Source: Hylemonella sp.
GTDB lineage: Bacteria; Pseudomonadota; Gammaproteobacteria; Burkholderiales; Burkholderiaceae_C
Assembly (NCBI GenBank): GCA_030695415.1
Contig: JAUYQZ010000040.1
Span: 1-51,938 of the forward strand
Reading direction: 5' to 3'
Length of the DNA: 51,938 bases
Shown here: piece after piece, positions 27,877-34,786 of the stretch
Layout of the letters: each line of letters begins with the position of its first letter
Numbering within the stretch: position 1 is the first letter of the stretch
The notes under the pieces: generated by a model
What the model was told of the DNA's origin: nothing
Databases searched by the model: none
The model's input: the letters and a program-made list of their open reading frames with translations, nothing else
Translations under genes and position numbers: made by a program

Positions 27877-29739
27877 ATGAATCCCCGATCCCTGCTGCGG
27901 ATCCTGGTCTCAGGCGTTCTTTTGCTCGCTCTGATGCTGGGCTGGCTGCTCTACCAAAGCCACGGCTCGGCAGTCAAGCGCGGTATTGATGATGCCGACA
28001 ATCTGGCGGGCGCCCTGCAAGGCCAGTTCACGGCCACCCTGCGGCGCATCGACGCCAATCTCCACAGTATTGCAGCTCAACTGCCGCCGGACGCGCTGAA
28101 CCAGAAGGTCACGTCGCGCTACCGCGCCCAGATCGAAGCCATCCTGAAGCCCTACGGCCGCAATTTCCCGGAGGTGAACGGCTATTTCGTCTGGGATGGC
28201 GACGGGGAATATCTCTACGATACGACGTCGATACCGCCGACCTCACAGCGGCGCAACATTGGCACGCGGGCGGGCTTCCAGCATCTCAAGCTCAACCCGG
28301 ACGTGGCCATTGCCTTTTCGGACTCGATACGCGGCGTTGTCACCGGTCAAACATCCGTGGCGGTCTATGTTCCCGTGCGCGATGCCCGTGGACGGTTGCA
28401 GGCGGTGGTGACAGCCACCCTGAACCTGGAGCGGATTGCCCAGGGCTTGGAGCAGTTGCAGACCCCTGCGGGCAGCGTGGTCTTCATGCGACGCAGCGAC
28501 GATCACAAGCTGGTCATCCGCCATCCATTCCGCGATAGTGAACTCAACAAACCTGTGCGCAACGCCATCCAGCAGCGTATCGATGCCGGCGAGATGGCCG
28601 GCCGGGATCGTTTCCGGGCCGTCACGGATGGCGAATATCGCCTCTATGGGTTTCGAAAGCTTGAAGGTTACCCCTTCTACATGGTCGTGGGGCTGGCCGA
28701 GCGGGGGCTCCTGGCCGAATGGCGCAGGAACGTCGTGATCGTGGTGTCCGGTCTGCTGCTCATGACGCTGGCGCTGGGTTTTGCGCTTTGGCGGGTGAAC
28801 CGCATCGAACGCCTGCGGCTGGACGCGCAGCGGGAGGCCCAGGAAGCGCACGAACTGCTCCAGGAGGCGATTGACAGCATGTCGGCTGGGATCATCATCT
28901 ATGACCCCAGCGATCGCCTGGTGATGCGTAACCAGGCGGTGCTGGACATCTATGGAACCCTGAAAGACCAGATTGAACCTGGCAAGACCTTCGAGGAGAT
29001 CACCCGTGCCGGGATCGAGCGCGGCGTCTTCGATGATGCGAAGGGGCGGGAAGAACAATGGTTGGCAGAGCGTACGCAGCGGCACAAGTCTCCCGACGGC
29101 AAGCCACATGAGCTGGCACTGGACAACGGTCATTGGCTGCTCTACAGCGAGCACCGCACGCCAGGGGGTTATATCGTTGGCAGCCGCATCGACATCACCG
29201 AGCGCAAGCGGCTCGAAGTTGAGTTGCGCGAACAGGCCACTACCGATGCCCTGACGGGCCTGCCCAATCGCCGACATTTCCTGCGTCGGCTCGAGGATGA
29301 ACTCGAGCGCGTGCGCCGCCGCACCACAAGCGAAGCCTGCGTGCTGATGCTGGATCTGGACCATTTCAAGCGCATCAACGACCAGTACGGCCACGCCGCC
29401 GGCGACAGCCTGCTGCGCCATTTCTCCAACCTGCTGCGCAACGAACTGCGTGCCACCGACACGGCCGGCCGCATGGGTGGCGAGGAGTTCGCCGTGATCC
29501 TGCCCGGCAGCGCTCTGCAGGCGGCTCTGGGCTTTGCCCAGCGCGTCTGCGGCAAGCTGGCCGAGCACCCCATGAGTTTTGGGGGCCATGAGGTCGGTAT
29601 CACGGTCAGCATTGGCGTCGCCTCCATCTCGGACGATGACCTGTCGGCCGATGCCGTGCTGTCGCGGGCCGATCGGGCGCTTTACCAGGCCAAGGATGGC
29701 GGCCGCAACCGCGTCGAGCTCGCGGACAAGCCCGCTTGA
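27877..29739 (+). CDS. Membrane-bound diguanylate cyclase (Cache-like sensor, PAS, GGDEF)
   Basis: A 620-residue protein. TM1 is at about 8-26 and a roughly 255-residue periplasmic double-Cache-like sensor follows (contains FPEVNGYFVWDGDGEYLYDT and DGEYRLYGFRKLEGYPFYMV). TM2 is at about 287-306, then a PAS-like domain (about 330-440, ending GSRIDITERKRLEVE) and a GGDEF domain. The active-site motif is GGEEF (534-538), and an RATD inhibitory site lies exactly five residues before it (525-528). Active, product-inhibited synthesis of c-di-GMP is therefore expected. The signal is unknown. The gene lies between purL and a cyclic-nucleotide-binding protein gene on the same strand (81 bp gap). Confidence 0.93.
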   Translation: MNPRSLLRILVSGVLLLALMLGWLLYQSHGSAVKRGIDDADNLAGALQGQFTATLRRIDANLHSIAAQLPPDALNQKVTSRYRAQIEAILKPYGRNFPEVNGYFVWDGDGEYLYDTTSIPPTSQRRNIGTRAGFQHLKLNPDVAIAFSDSIRGVVTGQTSVAVYVPVRDARGRLQAVVTATLNLERIAQGLEQLQTPAGSVVFMRRSDDHKLVIRHPFRDSELNKPVRNAIQQRIDAGEMAGRDRFRAVTDGEYRLYGFRKLEGYPFYMVVGLAERGLLAEWRRNVVIVVSGLLLMTLALGFALWRVNRIERLRLDAQREAQEAHELLQEAIDSMSAGIIIYDPSDRLVMRNQAVLDIYGTLKDQIEPGKTFEEITRAGIERGVFDDAKGREEQWLAERTQRHKSPDGKPHELALDNGHWLLYSEHRTPGGYIVGSRIDITERKRLEVELREQATTDALTGLPNRRHFLRRLEDELERVRRRTTSEACVLMLDLDHFKRINDQYGHAAGDSLLRHFSNLLRNELRATDTAGRMGGEEFAVILPGSALQAALGFAQRVCGKLAEHPMSFGGHEVGITVSIGVASISDDDLSADAVLSRADRALYQAKDGGRNRVELADKPA

Positions 29740-29820
29740 CAGCCTCGCCGCGAGGCCGACATACTGCCACGCAGTAGACCGGTCTGCCTGGGGGCTGACC
29801 CAAATCCGAAAGGGCGCCCG

Positions 29821-30312
29821 ATGAACACCTTCAATCCGCTCGCGCAGAACAGTGCCGTCAACGGCCTCATCACGGCCATCTCGCGCAATACCGAGGACGG
29901 CGTACTCGCCAAACATCTGGGGGCCCAGTCCTGGTACATCGTGGCCGATTACCTGCACCCGCACGCCTACGAGCGCGGTCATCTTCTGATCTCGCAGGGC
30001 GCGAAGGACCGCAACCTCTATTTTCTGGAGTCGGGCAACCTCAAGGTCGACGTCAAGACCGACAGCGGCCTGCTGCAGTTGGCCATCCTCGGCCCGGGGA
30101 CTGTCGTGGGCGAGGGCAGCTTCTTCTCCCATCTGCCGCGTAATGCCTCGGTGGGGGCCTACAGCAACTGCAAGGTCTGGACCATGAGCCCCGAGGATTT
30201 CGAGACCCTGGGCAAGAAGCATCCTACCGTGGCGCTTTCCCTGTCCATGGCCCTGAGCGCCATCATGGCCACGCGCATGCTCGACGTCAGCAAGCGTATC
30301 GCCAGCACCTGA
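29821..30312 (+). CDS. Stand-alone cyclic-nucleotide-binding domain protein (Crp-like, no HTH)
   Basis: A 163-residue protein that is almost entirely one cNMP-binding domain. It contains YERGHLLISQGAKDRNLYFLESG, then LAILGPGTVVGEGSFF, where GEGSFF corresponds to the phosphate-binding cassette (G-E-x-S/A), then the RNASVGAYSNCKVWTMSPEDFE strand-helix. There is no C-terminal helix-turn-helix, so it should not bind DNA as Crp does. Family members act as ligand-dependent partners or sense cAMP or c-di-GMP. The Arg and Thr typical of cAMP contacts are not in their usual sequence (here HLPRNASV). AAAGGG lies 9 nt before ATG. The position beside the diguanylate cyclase suggests a shared signalling role, by inference only. 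Confidence 0.8.
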   Translation: MNTFNPLAQNSAVNGLITAISRNTEDGVLAKHLGAQSWYIVADYLHPHAYERGHLLISQGAKDRNLYFLESGNLKVDVKTDSGLLQLAILGPGTVVGEGSFFSHLPRNASVGAYSNCKVWTMSPEDFETLGKKHPTVALSLSMALSAIMATRMLDVSKRIAST

Positions 30313-30454
30313 GAACTTGCGAATAAATCTACTGCGCTTGCCCGTCGCGGCGTTGGGCGGTGCGCGCCATCCTCACGTACCGCAAGTACGTTCCGGTGGC
30401 TGTGCTCCGTCCGCCTTGCGCTCGAGTCGCTCGCTACGATTTCTTCACAAGTTC
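30313..30454. repeat. 142-bp palindromic intergenic element
   Basis: The element begins one base after the stop of the cNMP-binding gene and ends 7 bp before the thiE stop (convergent). Its ends form a near-perfect inverted repeat (GAACTTGCGAATAAATC at 30313-30329 and GATTTCTTCACAAGTTC at 30438-30454; 15 of 17 match). Its exact centre is the hairpin ACGTAC-cgcaa-GTACGT (30375-30391). The symmetry point computed from the ends (about 30383.5) falls in that loop, so the whole unit is one imperfect palindrome. It resembles repetitive elements that I recall between convergent genes in Burkholderiales. The RNA form would fold on both strands and may serve as a bidirectional terminator. Confidence 0.8.
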
Positions 30455-30461
30455 AGCGGCT

Positions 30462-31352
30462 TCAAGCTTCCCAGGCCGCTATCAGCTTCGCAATTGCCTG
30501 CTCGGGGTCCGCTTCGGCCGTGATGGCACGCACCACCGCCAGCGAACCCACGCCCGTGGCCTTGATCTCCGGCAGTTCGGCCGCAGAGATGCCACCAATG
30601 CCGACGCCCGGATAGTTCCGCATCAGCCGCGCATAGGCCGCCAGTCGGCCGGGGCCCTGCGCCGCGGTGGCCATGCGTTTGAGTGTGGTGGGGTAGACCG
30701 CACCCATGGCCACGTAGCTCGGGCTCACCGTGTCGGCGCGCACCATCTCGGCGTAGCCGTGGCTGGACAGTCCCAGGCGCAGGCCGGCGGCGCGGATGGC
30801 CGCGAAGTCGGCAATCTCCATGTCCTCCTGGCCCAGGTGCACACCGTAGGCACCGGCGGCGATGGCCTGGCGCCAGTGGTCGTTGATGAAGAGCAGCGCG
30901 GATGTACCGCGCACCGCCTCCACCGCAGCCTGCACCTCGCGTTGCACGGCCGCGGCATCGTCGGACTTGAAACGCAGCTGCACCGTGGGCACACCGGCGC
31001 GCGCCACGCGCCCCACCCATTGGGCGTCGGGCAGCACAGCGTAAAGACCCAGGGCCTTGGGGCAGGAAGGGAAGGCATCGGCACGCGGCCAGGGCCGCAG
31101 GCCGAAATCGGCCGGCTCGTCAGGCCAGGCCTGCGGGTCGAAGCCGCCGGTGCGTTGCACCATCGCCAGCCAGGCCAGCGCGACGCATTCGGCATCGATC
31201 TCGATGAAGCCCAGGGCCAGGCAAGCCTGCTTGGCGTGGCGGTAGACCGCGTCGTCGCGGCTGTAGTTCAGGGCGGGCTCGCCGACAAGGGGCAGGGCCA
31301 GATTCTGGTGCGCGGCGACGATGGCCTGCGCTTCGGGTGTCAGTTGCAGCAT
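30462..31352 (-). CDS. thiE: Thiamine phosphate synthase with N-terminal extension
   Basis: The catalytic TIM barrel occupies about residues 100-296. Landmarks are GLYAVLPD, VQLRFK, FINDHWRQAIAAGAYGVHLGQ (as in E. coli ThiE), GLSSHGYAEM, YVAMGAVYPTTLKRM and the phosphate-binding VGIGGI ... GVGSLAVVRAIT. It joins HMP-pyrophosphate and thiazole phosphate. About 100 extra residues precede the barrel (LTPEAQAIVAAHQNLALPLV ... FGLRPWPRADAFP), with no domain I recognise; normal ThiE is about 210 residues. The start could be ATG 31352 or a TTG at 31367 that overlaps the thiG stop. It is the last gene of thiO-thiS-thiG-thiE. Confidence 0.93.
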   Translation of the reverse strand: MLQLTPEAQAIVAAHQNLALPLVGEPALNYSRDDAVYRHAKQACLALGFIEIDAECVALAWLAMVQRTGGFDPQAWPDEPADFGLRPWPRADAFPSCPKALGLYAVLPDAQWVGRVARAGVPTVQLRFKSDDAAAVQREVQAAVEAVRGTSALLFINDHWRQAIAAGAYGVHLGQEDMEIADFAAIRAAGLRLGLSSHGYAEMVRADTVSPSYVAMGAVYPTTLKRMATAAQGPGRLAAYARLMRNYPGVGIGGISAAELPEIKATGVGSLAVVRAITAEADPEQAIAKLIAAWEA

Positions 31353-31363
31353 GGGGTGCGTGA

Positions 31364-32179
31364 TCAAGCGTTATGCCAGAAGGGGGTGCCCAGTACGGGC
31401 GTGGAGGGTTGAGCGGCGTCCTGTTCGCTCATGGCGCCGGAGCGCCAGGCGTCGCGCCCGGCCTGGGTGGCGGCGGAGAACGCGCCGGCCATGGCCACCG
31501 GGTCCTGCGCCAGGGCCACCGCCGTGTTGAGCAGCACGCCGTCGTAACCCCACTCCATGACGGTGCAGGCGTGGGAGGGCTTGCCCAGGCCGGCGTCCAC
31601 GATCATGGGCACGTTCAGGCGCTCGCGCAGCATGCGCATGGCGTAGGGGTTGATGGGGCCCTTGCCGGTGCCGATAGGTGCCGCCCAGGGCATGACGGCC
31701 TGGCAGCCGACGTCCACCAGGCGCTGGCATAGCACCAGGTCCTCGGTGGTGTAGGGAAGCACCTTGAAGCCATCCTTGATGAGCTTATCTGCTGCTTCGA
31801 CGAGGTTCAGCGTGTCGGGTTGCAGCGTGTAGTCGTCGCCGATCAGCTCGAGCTTGATCCAGGGCGTCTCGAAGACCTCGCGCGCCATCTGCGCCGTGGT
31901 GATGACTTCCTGCACGCTGTGGCAGCCGGCGGTATTGGGCAGCACGGGCACCTTGAGCGCCTTGAGCAGTTCCCAGAAGGCGTTGCCGCTTTCGTGTGGC
32001 ACGGCACCCTGGCGACGCAGCGAGGCGGTCAGCATGGCGGGCTTGGCCAGCTTCACCGCGGCTTCGAGCACAGCCGGCGACGGGTAGCGCGAGGTGCCCA
32101 GCAGCAGGCGGCTGTGGAAGGTTTCGCCGTAGAGGACGAGAGGATCTTGGACAGGCTGCATGTCAGTGGTCCGGTTCAT
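31364..32179 (-). CDS. thiG: Thiazole synthase
   Basis: A ThiG TIM-barrel protein of about 271 residues. Landmarks are LLLGTSRYPSPAVLEAAVKL, LPNTAGCHSVQEVITTAQMA, the Schiff-base lysine region WIKLELIGDDYTLQPD, TEDLVLCQRL, the GTGKGPINP loop and IVDAGLGKPSHACTVMEWGY. It builds the thiazole ring from deoxyxylulose phosphate, ThiS-thiocarboxylate and dehydroglycine made by ThiO. I choose ATG 32179; ATG 32161 is an alternative, and sequence upstream of both derives from a repeat. No Shine-Dalgarno is evident before either. The 135-bp gap to thiS is filled by a hairpin repeat. Confidence 0.95.
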   Translation of the reverse strand: MNRTTDMQPVQDPLVLYGETFHSRLLLGTSRYPSPAVLEAAVKLAKPAMLTASLRRQGAVPHESGNAFWELLKALKVPVLPNTAGCHSVQEVITTAQMAREVFETPWIKLELIGDDYTLQPDTLNLVEAADKLIKDGFKVLPYTTEDLVLCQRLVDVGCQAVMPWAAPIGTGKGPINPYAMRMLRERLNVPMIVDAGLGKPSHACTVMEWGYDGVLLNTAVALAQDPVAMAGAFSAATQAGRDAWRSGAMSEQDAAQPSTPVLGTPFWHNA

Positions 32180-32215
32180 TTGGCAATCGTGTTTGATTGG
32201 AGGAGCCTGGTCGGG

Positions 32216-32310
32216 GAACGCCGTGGAACCGGCTTTGCCGGGCCACTGGCGTTGCCCCCTGCAAGGGGGGTGGCGGAGCGACACGCAGTGCGCGGAGCCT
32301 GGGGGTGAGC
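32216..32310. repeat. GC-rich hairpin repeat, copy 1 (between thiS and thiG)
   Basis: The core 32219-32268 contains GGAACCGGCTTTGCCGGGCC and CCCCCTGCAAGGGGGG. These are two hairpins, CCGGC-ttt-GCCGG and a C-run/G-run pair. The same core occurs in reverse orientation at 47399-47448. The remainder (GCGGAGC ... GGGGGTGAG) continues the pattern of a repeat that I recall between genes in Comamonadaceae. It lies inside the thi operon, directly before thiG. Confidence 0.75.
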
Positions 32311-32314
32311 CATG

Positions 32315-32512
32315 TCATCCGCCGGTGACGGGAGAGATGATTTCGACGCGGTCGCCTTCGTTCAGCAGATGCTGGGCGTACTGCGTTTTCGGGACGAATT
32401 GGGTGTTGACCGCGGCGGCGAAGGGCGGCCTCGCCTCGATGGCCGTGATGGCATCGAGCAGCGTGGCGCCCGCGGCCAGCACCTGTTCTTGTTTGTTGAT
32501 GATGACTTTCAT
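32315..32512 (-). CDS. thiS: Sulfur carrier protein ThiS
   Basis: A 65-residue ubiquitin-like sulfur carrier. It begins MKVIINKQEQVLAAGATLLD and ends with the obligatory Gly-Gly (ISPVTGG), whose thiocarboxylate gives sulfur to ThiG. The beta-grasp pattern and NEGDRVEIISPVTGG are diagnostic. It starts 5 bp after the thiO stop, and the hairpin repeat follows its own stop. The activating enzyme ThiF/MoeB is not in the window. Confidence 0.96.
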   Translation of the reverse strand: MKVIINKQEQVLAAGATLLDAITAIEARPPFAAAVNTQFVPKTQYAQHLLNEGDRVEIISPVTGG

Positions 32513-32517
32513 GAGCG

Positions 32518-33615
32518 TCAGGCCGCGGTTTCCATGCGCAGGTCCAGCGAGGCCGCGAGTGTCGTGGTCTGCTCCTGCACGTACTCCAGCACCACGTCCA
32601 GCAGCGCCGGCGAGATCATGAAGCCGTGGCGGTACAGACCGTTGACCTGCAGCATGCGCGGGCCGAGATGGCGGACGGCAGGCAGGTTGTCGGGCAGGGT
32701 GGGGCGGCACTGGGTGGCGATCTCCAGGATGCGCGCCTCGGCAAAACCCGGGTGCACGGCATAGGCCGCGCTCAGCAGTTCCAGCGTGGAGCGCACGCTG
32801 GGCGGCGAGAGGTCGTTGCTCTCGATCTCGGTCGCACCGATCACGAACAGGCCGTCCTGCTTGGGCGCGATGTAGATGGGGTAACGCGGATGGATCAGGC
32901 GTGTCGGGCGGCTCAAGGCCACTTCGGGGGCGTGGATGCGCGCCACCTCGCCGCGCACGCCGCGCAGCTGGCCCCATTGGGCGTTGGCGCCCAGGCCCCG
33001 GCAGTCGAAGAGCCAGTCGGCTTGCCCTGCGGTCCCGGGCTCAAAGTCCCCGGGTGCCCGCGGGCTGTCCCAGTGGAGATCCACCTTCAAGGCCTGCAGT
33101 TCGTGCAGGAGCGCAGCCAGCAACTGGCGGTTGTCGAGCTGGCCCTCACCGGGCAGGTAGAGACCCTGGGCAAAGCGGTTTTCCAGGCTGGGTTCGAGTT
33201 GTTTGACGCCGGCCGCGTCCAGCGCCTGCACCTTGGGCAGGGCCGGGTTCTTGTCGTTGGTGGCCTGCAGCTGGCCCGCGAAGCGACGCGCCTCGGCCGC
33301 GTCCTGGCGGTGCCAGAGGATCAGGGTGCCCTCCTGCTGGAAGAACACGGGCTGCGAGAGCTGCGCCAGCAATTGGGGCCAGCGCGTGAGCGCATGGCGG
33401 CCCATCTCGACCACGCTGGCCTCGGTGATCGCCGATTCAGCCAGCGGCGCGAGCATGGCGGCGGCAATGCGTGCCGGCGAACTTTGCGCGTCGGACTTGC
33501 CCGCTTCATAGACGGTGACGCGGTGGCCGGCACGTGCCAGCTGCCAGGCCAGCAGCCGGCCCATGAGGCCGGCGCCGAGCACCACGGAGGATGGACCTTG
33601 GTTCGTGGTGGCCAT
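32518..33615 (-). CDS. thiO: Glycine oxidase ThiO
   Basis: A DAO-family FAD enzyme of about 365 residues. The dinucleotide fold is VVLGAGLMGRLLAWQLARAG near the N-terminus, followed by VTVYEAG and SPARIAAAMLAP. LFDCRGLGAN marks the second FAD strand. The C-terminal HGFMISPALLDVVLEYV closes the flavin site. It oxidises glycine to iminoacetate, which ThiG uses. Starts at 33615 (ATG), 33630 (ATG) or 33654 (GTG) are possible; I take 33615, next to the fold. No Shine-Dalgarno precedes any of them. The gene diverges from thiD with only 25 bp between their starts. Confidence 0.93.
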   Translation of the reverse strand: MATTNQGPSSVVLGAGLMGRLLAWQLARAGHRVTVYEAGKSDAQSSPARIAAAMLAPLAESAITEASVVEMGRHALTRWPQLLAQLSQPVFFQQEGTLILWHRQDAAEARRFAGQLQATNDKNPALPKVQALDAAGVKQLEPSLENRFAQGLYLPGEGQLDNRQLLAALLHELQALKVDLHWDSPRAPGDFEPGTAGQADWLFDCRGLGANAQWGQLRGVRGEVARIHAPEVALSRPTRLIHPRYPIYIAPKQDGLFVIGATEIESNDLSPPSVRSTLELLSAAYAVHPGFAEARILEIATQCRPTLPDNLPAVRHLGPRMLQVNGLYRHGFMISPALLDVVLEYVQEQTTTLAASLDLRMETAA

Positions 33616-33640
33616 GTCAATTGAACTCATAATGCGCGCC

Positions 33641-34492
33641 ATGACCACGATCACGACGAACGAAAAACACTACCCGCGTGTGCTGTCCATCGCGGGCTCC
33701 GACAGCGGCGGTGGTGCCGGCATCCAGGCCGATCTCAAGACCTTCAGCGCCCTGGGCTGTTACGGCATGACGGCTATCACGGCCCTCACGGCGCAGAACA
33801 CGCAGGGTGTGCGCGGCATCCATGGCGTGCCGCCCGAGTTCCTGGCTGCGCAGATCGACGCGGTGATCGAGGACATCGGCGCTGACGCCGTGAAGATTGG
33901 CATGCTGCACGCGCCGGGCATCGTGCGCGTGGTCGCGCAGGCCGTTCGGCGGCACGGGCTGAAGCACGTGGTGCTCGACCCGGTCATGGTGGCTACCAGT
34001 GGTGACCGCCTGATCGCCGAAGAGACCGTGGCCGTGCTGGTGCAGGAACTCTTTCCCCTGGCCACCGTGATCACGCCCAATCTGGACGAGGCCGAACTGC
34101 TGCTGGGCCACAAGATCACCGGCATCGCAGGCCTCGAACCCGCAGCCAGGGAACTGCTGGCCCTGGGAGCGCCCAATGTGCTGCTCAAGGGTGGGCACCT
34201 GCAGGGTGACGAGGTGGTGGATCTGCTGCTGCAGCCAGGCCACGCGCCGGTGCGCCTGGCTTCGGTGCGCATCGCCAGCCAGAACGTGCACGGCACCGGT
34301 TGCACCCTGTCCTCGGCCATCGCCGCGCACCTGGCCCTGGGGCATGCGCTGGAGGAAGCCGTGCGCCTGGCGCGCCTCTACATCCTGGGCGCCATTGCCG
34401 CCGGGGCGGACGTGCGCACCGGGCAGGGCCACGGCCCGCTCAACCACGGGCATGCGCCGGTGGCCATGCGGATTCTGGCGGGGACACACTGA
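33641..34492 (+). CDS. thiD: Hydroxymethylpyrimidine kinase / phosphomethylpyrimidine kinase
   Basis: A ribokinase-fold kinase of 283 residues that phosphorylates HMP and HMP-P for thiamine synthesis. Landmarks are VLSIAGSDSGGGAGIQADLK, MTAITALTAQNT, VLDPVMVATSGDRLI, ITPNLDEAELLLG, VLLKGGHL and the anion hole/catalytic VHGTGCTLSSAIAAHLALG with the catalytic Cys/Asp region. The start ATG 33641 directly precedes the conserved core, and no ribosome-binding site is visible. CATAAT at 33628-33633 could be a -10, which would make the mRNA leaderless. The gene lies on the strand opposite to both thiOSGE and the TPP riboswitch found just past its stop. Confidence 0.96.
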   Translation: MTTITTNEKHYPRVLSIAGSDSGGGAGIQADLKTFSALGCYGMTAITALTAQNTQGVRGIHGVPPEFLAAQIDAVIEDIGADAVKIGMLHAPGIVRVVAQAVRRHGLKHVVLDPVMVATSGDRLIAEETVAVLVQELFPLATVITPNLDEAELLLGHKITGIAGLEPAARELLALGAPNVLLKGGHLQGDEVVDLLLQPGHAPVRLASVRIASQNVHGTGCTLSSAIAAHLALGHALEEAVRLARLYILGAIAAGADVRTGQGHGPLNHGHAPVAMRILAGTH

Positions 34493-34565
34493 GACGTTCA
34501 CGCGTTTCATATCAAAGCAGCAGGGGGAGGGGCCGGAGCCGGTGGTCGTGGACCTGGCGTGGGGC

Positions 34566-34653
34566 CTGCTTCCCTGCGTGAGCATTACCTCAATCAGGTT
34601 CAAAGGGACTTTCTCAGTCGACGCGGCAGCTGCCACGCCAACACCCCTAGCAA
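34566..34653 (-). promoter_or_regulatory. TPP riboswitch (THI element)
   Basis: On the minus strand the conserved aptamer is complete: P1 TTGCT (34653-34649) with AGCAG (34570-34566), GGGGTG, a GC-rich P3 hairpin, CTGAGA (34617-34612), the pairing ACCTGAT (34599-34593), TAATGC (34587-34582) and GCAGGGAAGC. This matches the TPP aptamer of E. coli thiC/thiM closely. A TACAAT (34683-34678) lies 25 bp upstream and is a plausible -10. No thi gene starts downstream on this strand for about 950 bp: the next minus-strand gene is thiO, on the far side of thiD. CCTGCT at 34524-34519 could pair with the P1 3' arm as a switch, but this is speculative. Confidence 0.93.
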
Positions 34654-34786
34654 ATGTGCCCGGATGGACACGGACGAATTGTACGGCGTAGCGAAAAGGC
34701 CGGTGCCTAGGCGCGCGGCCGCAGACAGTGCTGATAAGCACGGCAAGGCCGCGCAACGCCGGCAGCGGCCTTTGCAGTAGCCGTCC

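Noticed and set aside
33617..34756. Open frame of 379 codons on the minus strand across thiD and the TPP riboswitch
   Set aside because: It is the mirror of thiD in high-GC DNA: His/Gln/Arg/Gly-rich, no domain, and it runs through the aptamer. It is not the missing riboswitch-controlled gene.
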